A stretch of 64,000 nucleotides of DNA, from contig NZ_BBME01000011.1 in assembly GCF_000971395.1 (NCBI RefSeq), forward strand, positions 248,001-312,000. Direction: 5' to 3'. Source of the DNA: Demequina iriomotensis. GTDB taxonomy: Bacteria > Actinomycetota > Actinomycetes > Actinomycetales > Demequinaceae. Made by a program: the position numbers and the translations under genes. Positions 1 to 8,931 of the stretch are shown here, piece by piece (positions within the stretch are counted from its first letter, which is position 1; each line of letters starts with the position of its first letter). The notes beneath the pieces are model-generated. The model was not told the origin of the DNA, made no database searches, and was given only the letters and a program-made list of their open reading frames with translations.

Positions 1-504
1 CCGTGGCGAGGCGCCGCCGTCCTCGCGGCGCTGGCGCTGCTCGGCGGCTGGTGGGTGTGGGGGCCGGAGGTGCCGGCGGTCGCGGGACTGGCCGCGCGTG
101 GTGCGCCCGAGGCGAGCGCGCGATCGTCCCTGCCCGATGCGGGCGCGGCGGCGCGAGCGGTGACCCTCGAGCGCGCGGACGCCCTCGCGCGCGCGGACCC
201 GGAGGCTCTCGTCGCGTTGGCGGTGCCGGGATCCTCCGCGTGGGCCGCGGCGGAGCGCGAGGCGCGGGCCCTTCGCGAGGGTGCGCGCGTCGACGGGCTC
301 GCGGTGGAGGTCGGCGCGACCGAGGTCGTCGAGGTCGAGGGCGGGCGGGCGGTTGTGGATGTGGCCTACGTGGTCGCGGCGCACACGTGGCGCGGCGCGG
401 ACGGCGAGCTCGCGCGCACCCCGGCCCATGCGCAGCGCATACGGATGCTGCTCGTCTGGTCGGGCGAACGGTGGCGCGTCGAGGACGTCAGCGCGCGGCC
501 ATGA
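1..504 (+). CDS. C-terminal part of a membrane-anchored protein with an extracytoplasmic domain (partial)
   Basis: The reading frame is open from the first base of the window to a TGA at 502-504, so the gene starts upstream. The first visible residues form one hydrophobic Ala/Leu/Trp-rich segment (about residues 5-20) typical of a membrane anchor. About 145 mostly polar Ala/Glu/Arg-rich residues follow, ending in a strand-rich stretch (RMLLVWSGERWRVEDV) that resembles the core of small NTF2-like or Mce-associated extracytoplasmic domains. I do not recognise the family with certainty. The end overlaps the convergent epimerase gene by 17 bp. It could be the tail of a kinase or of a secreted accessory protein; the part in view does not decide this. 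Confidence 0.6.
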   Translation, partial: PWRGAAVLAALALLGGWWVWGPEVPAVAGLAARGAPEASARSSLPDAGAAARAVTLERADALARADPEALVALAVPGSSAWAAAEREARALREGARVDGLAVEVGATEVVEVEGGRAVVDVAYVVAAHTWRGADGELARTPAHAQRIRMLLVWSGERWRVEDVSARP

Positions 505-1390
505 CCCAGCGAGCGGCGTCCTCGATGGTCGGATGCCGCCACTCGAAGCCGAGGCGCGCGAGGACTCCTGGGGTCCCGTGCTGGGAGGTGAGCAGGTCCT
601 CGATCGCCCGGCCGACCGCGGCCTCGAGCACCACGCGGGGCACATGGAAGCCCGGACGGCGGCCCGCGGCCTCGGAGAAGGCGCGCAGCAGCGCGGCGTC
701 GCGAGCGGGATGCGGGGCGATGCACAGCGCGACCCCGGAGTGATCCGAGTCGATGAGGAACCGCAGCGCGCGGATGTGGTCCACGAGCGTGATCCAGGAG
801 TGCCACGTGTCGCCCGAGCCGAGCGCGCCCAGCAGCCCGCGCGTCGTCAGCGGGAGCAGGCGCTCCGCGAAGCCGCCGTGCGGGGCGAGCACGAGCCCGG
901 TGCGGGCGGTGACCACCCGGATGCCCGCGTCCCGCGCGGGCTGGGCGGCCGCCTCCCAGTCGAGCACGATGCTCGACAGGAGCGTCTCGCCCGGGCCGGA
1001 GCGCTCGGTGAGCTCCTCCTCGCCGCGCTCGCCGTAGAACCCCATGGCGGAACCCTGCAGGAGCATGCCCGAGAACCCGGCCCCGGCATCGTCCCCCAGC
1101 AGGGCGGAGACGATCGTCCGGGTCGAGTCGATGCGCGACTGCCGGACCACCCGGGCATAGGAATCGGTGAGGCGCTTGTCGCCGATCGACGCGCCGGCGA
1201 GGTTGACCACCGCATCCGCCGAGCGCAGGACCTCGGCGTCCACGTGGCCCGCGGCGGGGTCCCAGCGCGACTCGTGGGGACCCGTGGGGGAACGCCGCAC
1301 GAGGGCGACCACATCGTGGCCGCCCTCGCGCAGGTCCTTCGTGAGCGCCGTGCCGATGAGCCCCGAGGAGCCCGCGATGACGACGCGCAT
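488..1390 (-). CDS. TIGR01777-family NAD-dependent epimerase/dehydratase-like protein
   Basis: A 300-aa protein of normal length for the TIGR01777 (SulA/YfcH-like) branch of extended short-chain dehydrogenases. The N-terminus carries the Rossmann dinucleotide-binding motif GSSGLIGTAL (residues 8-17), then VVNLAGASIGDKR, and the C-terminus has the family's DUF1731-like end (GTPGVLARLGFEWRHPTIEDAARW). The usual catalytic Tyr-x3-Lys is not evident, as is common in this family, and its substrate is unknown. It follows sucB on the same strand by 19 bp, the order seen beside dlaT/sucB in many actinobacteria, suggesting co-transcription with the 2-oxoacid dehydrogenase genes. Confidence 0.85.
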   Translation of the reverse strand: MRVVIAGSSGLIGTALTKDLREGGHDVVALVRRSPTGPHESRWDPAAGHVDAEVLRSADAVVNLAGASIGDKRLTDSYARVVRQSRIDSTRTIVSALLGDDAGAGFSGMLLQGSAMGFYGERGEEELTERSGPGETLLSSIVLDWEAAAQPARDAGIRVVTARTGLVLAPHGGFAERLLPLTTRGLLGALGSGDTWHSWITLVDHIRALRFLIDSDHSGVALCIAPHPARDAALLRAFSEAAGRRPGFHVPRVVLEAAVGRAIEDLLTSQHGTPGVLARLGFEWRHPTIEDAARWVMAAR

Positions 1391-1409
1391 GGTCAGCTGT
1401 CCTGGGCCG

Positions 1410-3122
1410 TCACAGCCCGAGCTCGGACTCGAACTCGCCGGCCTCGATGATCTTCTTGACCGTCTGGAGGAAGCGGGCCGCGTCCGCGCCGTCCACGATC
1501 CGGTGGTCGTAGCTGAGCGGCAGGTAGGCCATCGGGCGCACCGAGATGACGTCCTCGCCGTCGGGGCCCTTGACCACGACGGGCTTCTTGACGATCGCGC
1601 AGGTCGCGAGGATGCCCACCTGGGGCGCGGGGACGATCGGCGTGTCGAAGAGCGTGCCGCCCGAGCCGGTGTTGGTCACCGAGAAGGTGCCTCCCGAGAT
1701 CTCGTCCGAGCTGAGGCCGCCGTTGCGGGCCTTGCCGGCGAGGTCGACGATGCCCTTGGCGTGGTCGACGATGGTCTTCGAGTCGGCGTCCTTGAGCGTC
1801 GGCAGCATGAGGCCCTTGGGGGTGTCCACCGCGAGCGACAGGTTGACGGCGGGGTGGTAGACGATGCTGTCGCCGTCGACCGAGGCGTTGAGGAACGCGT
1901 GCTCCTTGAGCGCCACCGCGACCGCGCGCGTGAAGAACGGCAGGAACGTGAGGTTCACGCCGTGCTTCTCCGAGAACGCGTTCTTGGACTTCGCACGCAG
2001 CGCCCAGATCTTGGTGCAGTCGACCTCGACCACGGAGGTGAGCTGCGCCATGCCGTGCAGCGACTCCATCATCTTGTCGGCGGTGATCTTGCGGATGCGG
2101 GTCATCTTGACCGTCTGGCCACGCAGCTCGGAGACCTCGACGTCCATCGCGGACGATGCGGGGGCAGCGGCCGCCGGGGCGGCAGCGGCGGCAGGCGCGG
2201 CGGTGGCCGCCGCGAGGACGTCCTCCTTGCGGATGCGGCCGCCGACACCGGTGCCGGTCAGCGTGGAGAGGTCCACGCCCTTGTCCGAGGCGAGCTTGCG
2301 CACGATCGGCGTGACGTAGCCCGAGCCGGACGATGCGGCAGCGGCGGGTGCCGGAGCGGCGGGTGCCGGAGCGGCGGGGGCGGCCACGGGGGCCGGGGGA
2401 GCGGGCGGTGCCGGGGGCGCGGCCGGAGCCGGAGCCGGGGCGGCCACCGGCGCGGGGGCCGGGGCCGGAGCGGCGGCGGGAGCCGCGGCCGGAGCCGGAG
2501 CCGGGGCGGCGCCAGGCTCGCCGATGCGGGCCAGGACCGAGCCGACCTCGGCGATCTCGTCCTCGCCGACGAGGATCTCGGTGAGCACGCCGGCGAACGG
2601 CGACGGGATCTCGGTGTCGACCTTGTCGGTCGAGACCTCGAGGAGGGGCTCGTCCGCGTCGACGGTGTCGCCGACGGCCTTGAGCCAGCGCGTGACGGTG
2701 CCCTCGGTCACGGACTCGCCCAGCGCGGGCAGCGTGACGTCGCGGCCACCGCCGGCCGGAGCGGCAGCGGGGGCAGGCGCCTCGGCGACGGGGGCAGGAG
2801 CGGGCTCGGCAGCCGGGGCGGGAGCCGCCTCCGGCGCGGGGGCGGCTCCCGCCCCGGGAGCAGGCGCGGCCGCAGGGGCCTCGCCCGCGTCGCCGATGCG
2901 CGCGAGGATCGCGCCGACCTCGGCCTCCTCGTCCTCCTGGACCAGGATCTCGAGCAGCGTGCCGGCGAACGGCGACGGGATCTCGGTGTCGACCTTGTCG
3001 GTCGAGACTTCGAGGAGGGGCTCGTCGGCGGCGACGGTGTCGCCGACGTTCTTCAGCCAGCGGGTGACGGTGCCCTCGGTGACGGACTCGCCGAGTGCGG
3101 GAAGGGTGACGTCGTTGCTCAT
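1410..3122 (-). CDS. sucB: Dihydrolipoamide acyltransferase (E2) of 2-oxoacid dehydrogenase, two lipoyl domains
   Basis: A 570-aa E2 protein that transfers the acyl group from a swinging lipoyl arm to CoA in pyruvate and/or 2-oxoglutarate dehydrogenase. Two nearly identical lipoyl domains (about residues 3-77 and 127-201) each carry the [12 protein letters not shown] lipoylation site (Lys43 and Lys167). Long Ala/Pro linkers follow, then a peripheral-subunit-binding domain (about 268-305) and the catalytic domain ending with the HRIVDGADA motif (catalytic His near 540). In actinobacteria one such E2 often serves both complexes, so sucB versus dlaT is not settled. It lies 27 bp downstream of lpdA (E3) in an apparent operon. 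Two copies of the dispersed GGACGATGCG 10-mer fall in its linkers. Confidence 0.95.
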   Translation of the reverse strand: MSNDVTLPALGESVTEGTVTRWLKNVGDTVAADEPLLEVSTDKVDTEIPSPFAGTLLEILVQEDEEAEVGAILARIGDAGEAPAAAPAPGAGAAPAPEAAPAPAAEPAPAPVAEAPAPAAAPAGGGRDVTLPALGESVTEGTVTRWLKAVGDTVDADEPLLEVSTDKVDTEIPSPFAGVLTEILVGEDEIAEVGSVLARIGEPGAAPAPAPAAAPAAAPAPAPAPVAAPAPAPAAPPAPPAPPAPVAAPAAPAPAAPAPAAAASSGSGYVTPIVRKLASDKGVDLSTLTGTGVGGRIRKEDVLAAATAAPAAAAAPAAAAPASSAMDVEVSELRGQTVKMTRIRKITADKMMESLHGMAQLTSVVEVDCTKIWALRAKSKNAFSEKHGVNLTFLPFFTRAVAVALKEHAFLNASVDGDSIVYHPAVNLSLAVDTPKGLMLPTLKDADSKTIVDHAKGIVDLAGKARNGGLSSDEISGGTFSVTNTGSGGTLFDTPIVPAPQVGILATCAIVKKPVVVKGPDGEDVISVRPMAYLPLSYDHRIVDGADAARFLQTVKKIIEAGEFESELGL

Positions 3123-3149
3123 GTGTGGTTCTCCCTCAGTCGGATCGGA

Positions 3150-4535
3150 TCAGTCGTGGGCGTGCAGCGGCTTGCCGGCGAGCGCGAGGTGCGCCTCGCC
3201 GAGAGCCTCGTTCTGCGTGGGGTGGGCGTGGATGAGCGGGGCGACGTCCTCGGGGTGCGCCTCCCAGCTCACGATGAGCTGCGCCTCGCCGATCTGCTCG
3301 CCGACGCGCGCGCCGAGCATGTGGACGCCGACCACCGGGCCGTCGACCACGCGCACCAGCTTGACGAAGCCGGTGGTGCCCAGGATCTGGCTCTTGCCGT
3401 TGCCGCCCAGGTTGTACTCGAGGGTGACGATGTTGTCCGCGCCGTGCTGCTCCGCGGCCTTGGCCTCGGTGAGGCCCACCGACGCGACCTCGGGGTCGCA
3501 GTAGGTGACGCGGGGGATGTTCGCCTCGACGATCGGCTGCGGCGCGAGGCCGGCGATCTCCTCGGCGACGAAGATGCCCTGCTGGAAGCCGCGGTGCGCG
3601 AGCTGCAGGCCGGGGACGATGTCGCCGACGGCGTAGATGTTCGCGACTCCGGTGTGGAGACGCTCGTCGGTGAGCACGAAGCCGCGGTCGATGCGGATGC
3701 CCTGCTCCTCGTAGCCGAGGTCGGCCGTGCGCGGCCCGCGGCCGACGGCGACCAGCATGACGTCCGCCTCGAGCACGGTGCCGTCCGCGAGGGTCACCTT
3801 GACGCCGGCGTCCGACTGCTCGACGCCCTGGAAGCGGACGCCCACCTTGAAGTTGATGCCGCGCTTGCGGAACGCGCGCTCAAGGCCCTTGGACAGCGCC
3901 TCGTCCTCGTTGGGGGCGAGGTGGGGGAGCGCCTCGACGATCGTGACGTCGGCGCCGAAGGACTTCCACACGGACGCGAACTCGACGCCGATGACGCCGC
4001 CGCCGAGCACGATCGCGCGCTGCGGGACCCACTCCATGCCGAGCGCCTGGTCGGACGTGATGACACGGCCGCCGATCTCGAGGCCGGGGAGCGAGCGGGC
4101 GTAGGAGCCGGTGCCGAGGATGATGTTCGAGCCGGTGTAGCGCTCGCCGTTCACCTCGATGGTGTCGGGGCCGACCAGGCGGCCGTGACCCTCGATCACG
4201 TGCACCTTGCGCGACTTCACGAGGCCCTGGAGGCCGCGGTAGAGGCGGTCGATGACGCCCTGCTTGTAGGAGTTCACCTTGAGCATGTCGATGCCCTGCA
4301 GCGAGCTGTTGACGCCGTACTTCTCACCCTCGCGGGCGCTGTCGGCGAGCTCGGCCGCGTGCAGCAGCGCCTTGGTCGGGATGCAGCCGTTGTGGAGGCA
4401 GGTTCCGCCGACCTTGGACTCCTCGACCAGGCCGACCGTCAGGCCGAGCTGCGACGCGCGAAGGGCAGCGGCATAGCCGCCCGACCCGCCGCCGAGGATG
4501 AGGACATCAAACGAGCGTGGGGTGGACTCGGACAC
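3150..4535 (-). CDS. lpdA: Dihydrolipoyl dehydrogenase (E3)
   Basis: A 461-aa flavoprotein that reoxidises dihydrolipoamide to lipoamide with NAD+ and serves the E2 encoded just downstream. It has an N-terminal FAD-binding motif (LILGGGSGGYAAA), the redox-active disulfide GGTCLHNGCIPTK (Cys46 and Cys51), the NAD-binding motif VLGGGVIGVEFASV, and the C-terminal HAHPTQNE motif (His438, Glu443) that acts as base. Length is normal. The start is GTG at 4533-4535, supported by an AAGGAG sequence about 7 nt upstream. Promoter and leader lie in 4536-4648, shared with a divergent small gene. Confidence 0.96.
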   Translation of the reverse strand: MSESTPRSFDVLILGGGSGGYAAALRASQLGLTVGLVEESKVGGTCLHNGCIPTKALLHAAELADSAREGEKYGVNSSLQGIDMLKVNSYKQGVIDRLYRGLQGLVKSRKVHVIEGHGRLVGPDTIEVNGERYTGSNIILGTGSYARSLPGLEIGGRVITSDQALGMEWVPQRAIVLGGGVIGVEFASVWKSFGADVTIVEALPHLAPNEDEALSKGLERAFRKRGINFKVGVRFQGVEQSDAGVKVTLADGTVLEADVMLVAVGRGPRTADLGYEEQGIRIDRGFVLTDERLHTGVANIYAVGDIVPGLQLAHRGFQQGIFVAEEIAGLAPQPIVEANIPRVTYCDPEVASVGLTEAKAAEQHGADNIVTLEYNLGGNGKSQILGTTGFVKLVRVVDGPVVGVHMLGARVGEQIGEAQLIVSWEAHPEDVAPLIHAHPTQNEALGEAHLALAGKPLHAHD

Positions 4536-4636
4536 TATGGGATCTCCTTGTAAGGGATGTCAGTACCGCTCATCTTGCCACGGTGCGCGTGACCCGCGAA
4601 CCGCGCGAGTTGCGCGCTGTGACGATACCCGGTGGT

Positions 4637-4642
4637 TACGCT
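4637..4642 (+). promoter_or_regulatory. -10-like hexamer TACGCT, leaderless start of the small gene at 4649
   Basis: TACGCT matches the actinobacterial TAnnnT -10 and is followed by exactly six bases before the ATG, so the transcript probably begins at or very near the start codon. No ribosome-binding sequence precedes the ATG. Confidence 0.5.
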
Positions 4643-4648
4643 GGGGAC

Positions 4649-4984
4649 ATGGGTCTGTTCTCGTGGATGTCGAGGTCCAAGCACGCATCGTCCCCTCAGG
4701 GAGGCGGTCGCGACGCCAAGGCGGAGACCATCGCGCACCTCAAGGAGTTCGTCGCGTCGCACACCGGCTGCGAGGCGTTCGTCGAGCCGCCGACGCGCGT
4801 GACGCAGACGACCATGGTGATCGTCGCGGACACGGGGGAGTGGACGCGCCGCCGCGTGCCCGACGAGGCCGCCGCGCGCAAGCTCGCGCAGCAGTTCTCG
4901 ATCCCCGCCTTCGACGTCAACCTCTCGGGCTACCCGTCGCGCATGCGCGAGTGGAACGAGAAGCAGCGCAAGAACCCCAGCTGA
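4649..4984 (+). CDS. Conserved actinobacterial small protein of unknown function
   Basis: A 111-aa protein beginning MGLFSWMSRSKHASSPQGGG, with a short hydrophobic amphipathic N-terminus, a polar linker, then a compact mixed domain (ETIAHLKEFVASHTGCEAFVE through RMREWNEKQRKNPS). The start is ATG at 4649 because a TACGCT -10-like hexamer (4637-4642) ends six bases before it, and the longer in-frame extension lacks coding character. Similar proteins sit divergent from lpdA in related genomes as far as I recall. No catalytic motif is visible. A GGACGATGCG copy (reverse, 4684-4693) falls in the linker at HASSP. Confidence 0.75.
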   Translation: MGLFSWMSRSKHASSPQGGGRDAKAETIAHLKEFVASHTGCEAFVEPPTRVTQTTMVIVADTGEWTRRRVPDEAAARKLAQQFSIPAFDVNLSGYPSRMREWNEKQRKNPS

Positions 4985-5022
4985 CCTCCCGCCCCACCCG
5001 CCGGACACTTCCAACGGAGTGA

Positions 5023-5080
5023 GTCCCGGTTGCGCGGCGTGTCGCTCGCGAAACGGCGCGACACGCCCGCGACCCGGGAC
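5023..5080. other. Long bipartite hairpin in the intergenic region before pepA's 3' end
   Basis: Arms GTCCCGGT (5023-5030) and GGCGTGTCGC (5036-5045) pair with GCGACACGCC (5058-5067) and ACCCGGGAC (5072-5080), giving a 58-nt stem-loop with a small internal loop. It lies 38 bp after the stop of the small gene at 4984 and may terminate it, although no T-run follows. Confidence 0.6.
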
Positions 5081-5164
5081 CAGGTCCGTTCCCAGTGTCA
5101 AAAGTTCCCGTGGCAGAAGAGGGGCCCGGGCGGCGACCCGGATTCAGGACGCGCTCCCGGACGA

Positions 5165-5200
5165 TCCTTCATGCGTGCCCAACCCGGCACGTATGAAGGA
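5165..5200. other. Near-perfect 15-bp inverted repeat with 6-nt loop
   Basis: TCCTTCATGCGTGCC (5165-5179) pairs with GGCACGTATGAAGGA (5186-5200) with one mismatch. It is AT-richer than the other hairpins here and has no T-run, so it may be an operator, a processing site or a decayed repeat rather than an intrinsic terminator. The 4985-5298 interval holds only this and two other hairpins; I see no gene in it. Confidence 0.55.
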
Positions 5201-5246
5201 AGGCTCCGTACATCCCCCTGTATGCGTGCCGCCCCCGATCGGCAGA

Positions 5247-5280
5247 AAGGCCCGGCCACCGCGAACGGTGACCGGGCCTT
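5247..5280 (-). terminator. Intrinsic terminator of pepA
   Basis: Arms AAGGCCCGGCCACCG (5247-5261) and CGGTGACCGGGCCTT (5266-5280) form a 15-bp stem with one mismatch and a four-base loop. Read on the minus strand it is followed by TTTCTG and lies just beyond the pepA stop codon. Confidence 0.8.
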
Positions 5281-5298
5281 CTGACCGTGCCGAAGTGT

Positions 5299-6741
5299 CT
5301 ACGCCTGCGCGCGCTCCTCGAGGAAGCGGAACAGGGTGCGCAGCGAGTGGCCGGTGGAGCCGGCGACGTTCTCGGCCCACGGCTTGCCCTCGTTGTAGGA
5401 CGGGCGCGCGATGTCGAGGTGAGCCCACGGGGTGTCGCCCACGAACTCGCGCAGGAAGATGCCGGCCGACAGCATGCCGCCGCCCTGCGGGTCGCCGATG
5501 TTCTGCAGGTCCGCGATCTTCGAGTCGATCGACTCACGCAGGTGCTCGGGGAGCGGCATCGCCCACATCGGCTCGTCGACCTCGTCCGCGCGGGACACGA
5601 CCTCGTCGCGGATCTCGGGGGTGCCCATGACGCCCGAGGTGCGGGTGCCGAGCGCCATGCCCTGGGCGCCGGTGAGGGTCGCGACGTCGATGAGGACGTC
5701 GGGGTTCTCCTCGCGGGCCTTCACCAGGCCGTCGGCCATCACCAGGCGTCCCTCGGCGTCGGTGTTGAGCACCTCGACGGTCTGGCCGCCGTAGATGCGG
5801 ATGACGTCGGAGGGGCGCTGCGCGGTGCCCGAGGGCATGTTCTCCGCGATGCACAGCCACGCGGTGACGGCGATGGGGAGCTCGGCGCGGGCGGCGGCGA
5901 CGACGGCGTGCAGCACGGTGGCGGCGCCCGTCATGTCGGACTTCATGGTCTCCATCGACTTCGCGGGCTTGAGCGAGATGCCGCCCGTGTCGAACGTGAT
6001 GCCCTTGCCGACGAGCGCGACGGTCTGCGTCGCCCCCTCGGGCTTGTAGGCCACGCGCACCAGGCGCGGCAGGCGCGAGGAGCCCATGCCGACGGCGAGG
6101 ATGCCGCCGAAGCCCTCGTTCGCGAGGCGGTTGGCGTCCCACACCTCGACGTCGACGCCGGCCTGCGCGCCGAGTTGCTCGGCGATCTCCGCGAAGGAGC
6201 CGGGGTAGAGGTCCAGCGGCGGGGTGTTGACCAGGTCGCGGATGCCCGCGGCGGCCTGGATGAGGATGGTGGCGCGCGCGATCGCGGCGTCGGACGCGCC
6301 CGCAACGACCCACTCGGTGTCGGTGGCCGCGTCCTCGGCGGACTTGTAGTCGGTGAACGTGTAGGCGCCGAGCACGGCGCCCTGCGCGACGGCGATCGCC
6401 GCATCGTCCGACTCGACGGGCAGCGCGACGACGACCTTGGACGGCTTCTTGCCGACCTGGCGGGAGGCCTCGCCGGCCGCCGCGCGGAGGTCGGCGTCCG
6501 AGCCGGAGCCGATGCCGACGACGACGATGCGGCGGGCCTCGGTGCCGGCGCCCGGCACGACGGTGACCTTGCCGGCCTTCGACGAGGCGTCGAGCAGGGA
6601 GGCGCCCGCGGCGATGGTCTCGCGCGCCTCGTCGGAGAGCAGCGGGTGGGCTGCGACGGCGTCGTCCGCGGTCCAGCCGACGATGATGGCGTCGGCCTCG
6701 ATGGACGCGACCTGGTCCTGGGTGGTGGTGATGGAGGTCAT
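5299..6741 (-). CDS. pepA: Leucyl aminopeptidase (M17)
   Basis: A 480-aa cytosolic metallo-aminopeptidase that removes N-terminal residues during peptide turnover. The C-terminal catalytic half contains the metal-binding Lys/Asp motif GKGITFDTGGISLKP and the family signature NTDAEGRL, both intact. The N-terminal half is the usual variable domain. The start is ATG at 6739-6741 (MTSITTTQ), because a TAGGCT -10-like hexamer (6749-6754 on the minus strand) ends seven bases before it; the reading frame is open further upstream but that stretch is not protein-like. It is divergent from pyrD (32-bp gap) and ends with a strong terminator. Confidence 0.95.
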   Translation of the reverse strand: MTSITTTQDQVASIEADAIIVGWTADDAVAAHPLLSDEARETIAAGASLLDASSKAGKVTVVPGAGTEARRIVVVGIGSGSDADLRAAAGEASRQVGKKPSKVVVALPVESDDAAIAVAQGAVLGAYTFTDYKSAEDAATDTEWVVAGASDAAIARATILIQAAAGIRDLVNTPPLDLYPGSFAEIAEQLGAQAGVDVEVWDANRLANEGFGGILAVGMGSSRLPRLVRVAYKPEGATQTVALVGKGITFDTGGISLKPAKSMETMKSDMTGAATVLHAVVAAARAELPIAVTAWLCIAENMPSGTAQRPSDVIRIYGGQTVEVLNTDAEGRLVMADGLVKAREENPDVLIDVATLTGAQGMALGTRTSGVMGTPEIRDEVVSRADEVDEPMWAMPLPEHLRESIDSKIADLQNIGDPQGGGMLSAGIFLREFVGDTPWAHLDIARPSYNEGKPWAENVAGSTGHSLRTLFRFLEERAQA

Positions 6742-6748
6742 GCCGACG

Positions 6749-6767
6749 AGCCTAGCCCCGGTAGTTT
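6749..6767. promoter_or_regulatory. Divergent leaderless promoters of pepA and pyrD
   Basis: TAGGCT on the minus strand (6749-6754) ends seven bases before the pepA ATG, and TAGTTT on the plus strand (6762-6767) ends six bases before the pyrD GTG. The 32-bp gap leaves no room for leaders, so each -35 region must lie inside or next to the other gene's start. Confidence 0.5.
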
Positions 6768-6773
6768 GGGACC

Positions 6774-7790
6774 GTGTACGTCCCCCTGTATCGCCACGTC
6801 CTGTCCCGCACCGACGCCGAGTGGGCACACCGCTTCGGGGTGACGGCCATCGGCCGCAACGCGTGGGCCTTCCGGACGATGCGGCGGCTGGGTCTGGTCG
6901 CGCGTCCCCACCGCGAGGGTGCGGTCGAGGCGCTCGGGATCACCTTCCCCGGACCCGTCGGCCTGGCCGCGGGCATGGACAAGGACGCCGAGGCCGTCGC
7001 GGGGCTCGCCGCCGCGGGCTTCGGCTTCGTCGAGGTCGGCACGGTCACGCCGATGGGCCAGCCGGGCAACGAGAAGCCGCGATCGTGGCGCGAGAAGGAC
7101 GTCCAGGGCCTGCGCAACCGCATGGGCTTCAACAACGGCGGCGCCGATGCGATGGCCGAGCGGCTCGCCCAGCTGCGCTCGACGAAGGCCGGCCGGCGCA
7201 TCGTGCTCGGCGTGAACCTGGGCAAGAACAAGGCGACGTCGCCCGAGGGTGCGGCGGACGACTACGCGTACTCCGCGAGGCTGCTCGCCCCGTACGCCGA
7301 CTACCTGGTGGTCAACGTGTCCTCGCCCAACACCCCGGGCCTGCGCGACCTGCAGTCCGTGGAGACGCTGCGTCCCATCCTCGAGGCGACCCGCGCGGCG
7401 GCGGACCAGGCGGTCACGGACCGCAGCGTCCCGCTCCTGGTGAAGATCGCCCCCGACCTCGCGGATGACGATGTCGACGCGGTCGCGGACCTCGCGCTCG
7501 AGCTCGGCCTCGACGGCATCGTCGCCTCGAACACGACCATCGCGCACGACCGCGGCGCCGGAGGGCTCTCCGGCCCCGTGCTGCTGCCGCGCCTCCTCGA
7601 GGTGATCGCGAGGCTGCGCGGCCGCGTCGGCCCCGACCTGTGCCTCATCGGCGTGGGGGGGATCTCCTCGGAGGAGGACGCGCGCGCCGTGCTGGGCGCC
7701 GGCGCGACGCTGCTCCAGGTCTACACGGCGTTCGTCTATCAGGGCCCGTGGTGGGTCGCGAGGCTCAACCGGGCGCTCACCGCGCGCTGA
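6774..7790 (+). CDS. pyrD: Dihydroorotate dehydrogenase, quinone-dependent (class 2)
   Basis: A 338-aa membrane-associated flavoenzyme oxidising dihydroorotate to orotate in pyrimidine synthesis, passing electrons to quinone. The N-terminal helical extension (about 40 residues) marks class 2. Family motifs include [39 protein letters not shown] and the late FMN phosphate-binding stretch [12 protein letters not shown], followed by [13 protein letters not shown]. Start is GTG at 6774, six bases after a TAGTTT hexamer. Its 3' end overlaps the convergent TDT transporter by 52 bp. Confidence 0.95.
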   Translation: MYVPLYRHVLSRTDAEWAHRFGVTAIGRNAWAFRTMRRLGLVARPHREGAVEALGITFPGPVGLAAGMDKDAEAVAGLAAAGFGFVEVGTVTPMGQPGNEKPRSWREKDVQGLRNRMGFNNGGADAMAERLAQLRSTKAGRRIVLGVNLGKNKATSPEGAADDYAYSARLLAPYADYLVVNVSSPNTPGLRDLQSVETLRPILEATRAAADQAVTDRSVPLLVKIAPDLADDDVDAVADLALELGLDGIVASNTTIAHDRGAGGLSGPVLLPRLLEVIARLRGRVGPDLCLIGVGGISSEEDARAVLGAGATLLQVYTAFVYQGPWWVARLNRALTAR

Positions 7791-8848
7791 CCGCCCGCGG
7801 CCGGTCGCCGCGCGGCGAGCAGGTGCCGCACGGTCCCGGTCGCGGCGACGCCCCATCCGGCGAGCAGCAGCACGAACAGGCCGACGGCCAACGCGTCGAG
7901 CGCCGGCGCCCCGGTGTGCGCGGCGAGGGACGATGCGCCCGTCACCAGGGTGCCGACGGGGAAGGTGAACGCCCACCACCCGAGCGAGAACGGCAGCCCC
8001 TCGCGTGCGGCACGGGCGGTCAGCACGCCGCACACGCCGAGCCACGCGAGCGCGAAGCCCAGGACGGGCAGGCCGGCGAGCACGGCCGCGACCGTGAGCA
8101 GGCGGGCGTCGATCCCCAGCGCGCGACCCGCGTGATCCGCGAGCAGCCCCGCGGCGGTGACGCACTGCCCGAGCGGCCCGAGCACGATCCATAGCGCGGG
8201 CACCGACCGCGCCTCCCCGACGCCGTGCCGGGCGAGGCGCGACCAGATCTGCGGCAGGATCGCGAGCGTCGCGATGCCGGACACACCGACCATGGTCACG
8301 CATGCGACGGCGAGAGCCTGCGCCGTCCCGTCGCCAGCGTGCGGCAGCAGCAGCGCGCCCGTCGCCGCGGACACCATGGGCGGCACGACGGGGAGGAGCG
8401 CGGTCCCCGAGGCGCCGGCGGTCCCGGCCGCCGGGCGCAGGAACGCCAGCGCAGGGACGGCGACCGCCGTCGCGAGCCCCAGCGCCGTGCCCAGGAGCCA
8501 CAGCGCCGCGTCGATCGCGATCACCGCGGGACCGAGGAACGGTGCGGCGACCAGCAGCGTCGCGGCACCGAAGGCGAGCGGCGCCATCGCTGCGGCGCCG
8601 AAGAACGGCGCCACGGCGGGGTCGCGCAGCTGGGCGCTCAGCGCGCCCGGCGTGGTGAGCAGGTGCGCCGCGGTGGCGAGCGAGATGGCCGCGAGCGCGG
8701 CTCCCGCGACCGCCCACGCAGTCCACGCGATCGCGTCGAGCCCGGGCAGGCGCACGGGAAGCACGTGTGCGGAGGTCGCGATGATCGACGTGCCCATGAC
8801 CGCCGAGAACCACTGAGGGGCGACGGGGACGATGCGCGGGCGGGTCAT
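7739..8848 (-). CDS. TDT-family (TehA/SLAC1-like) transporter
   Basis: A 369-aa integral membrane protein with about ten hydrophobic helices and the family's opening PQWFSAVMGTSIIA. TDT proteins include tellurite/C4-dicarboxylate and sulfite exporters and plant SLAC1 anion channels; the substrate here cannot be read from sequence. Start is ATG at 8848 (MTRPRIVPVAP), the first position giving a short cytoplasmic lead before helix 1. A divergent LysR regulator 83 bp away is the likely controller. The last 52 bases overlap pyrD on the opposite strand. Two GGACGATGCG copies lie inside (7928 and 8827). Confidence 0.85.
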   Translation of the reverse strand: MTRPRIVPVAPQWFSAVMGTSIIATSAHVLPVRLPGLDAIAWTAWAVAGAALAAISLATAAHLLTTPGALSAQLRDPAVAPFFGAAAMAPLAFGAATLLVAAPFLGPAVIAIDAALWLLGTALGLATAVAVPALAFLRPAAGTAGASGTALLPVVPPMVSAATGALLLPHAGDGTAQALAVACVTMVGVSGIATLAILPQIWSRLARHGVGEARSVPALWIVLGPLGQCVTAAGLLADHAGRALGIDARLLTVAAVLAGLPVLGFALAWLGVCGVLTARAAREGLPFSLGWWAFTFPVGTLVTGASSLAAHTGAPALDALAVGLFVLLLAGWGVAATGTVRHLLAARRPAAGGQRAVSARLSLATHHGP

Positions 8849-8903
8849 GCGTCGAGCATCCCAAGGCCGGGTGGTCGCCGGTAGTGCGAGAATGCTCCCG
8901 AAC

Positions 8904-8920
8904 CACAAGCAGAGATTGTG
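8904..8920. promoter_or_regulatory. Dyad CACAA-N7-TTGTG, candidate LysR operator
   Basis: A perfect 5-bp dyad with a 7-bp spacer lies 11 bp before the LysR start codon, between that gene and the divergent TDT gene. Position and symmetry fit a LysR-type binding site (generic T-N11-A), which would give autoregulation. Confidence 0.4.
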
Positions 8921-8931
8921 ACGGAGGCGGC

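Noticed and set aside
1167-4553. Very long opposite-strand open frame of about 1,100 codons across sucB and lpdA
   Set aside because: It is antisense to two well-identified genes, and its Arg/Asp/Gly/Val-rich composition is typical of GC-driven shadow frames.
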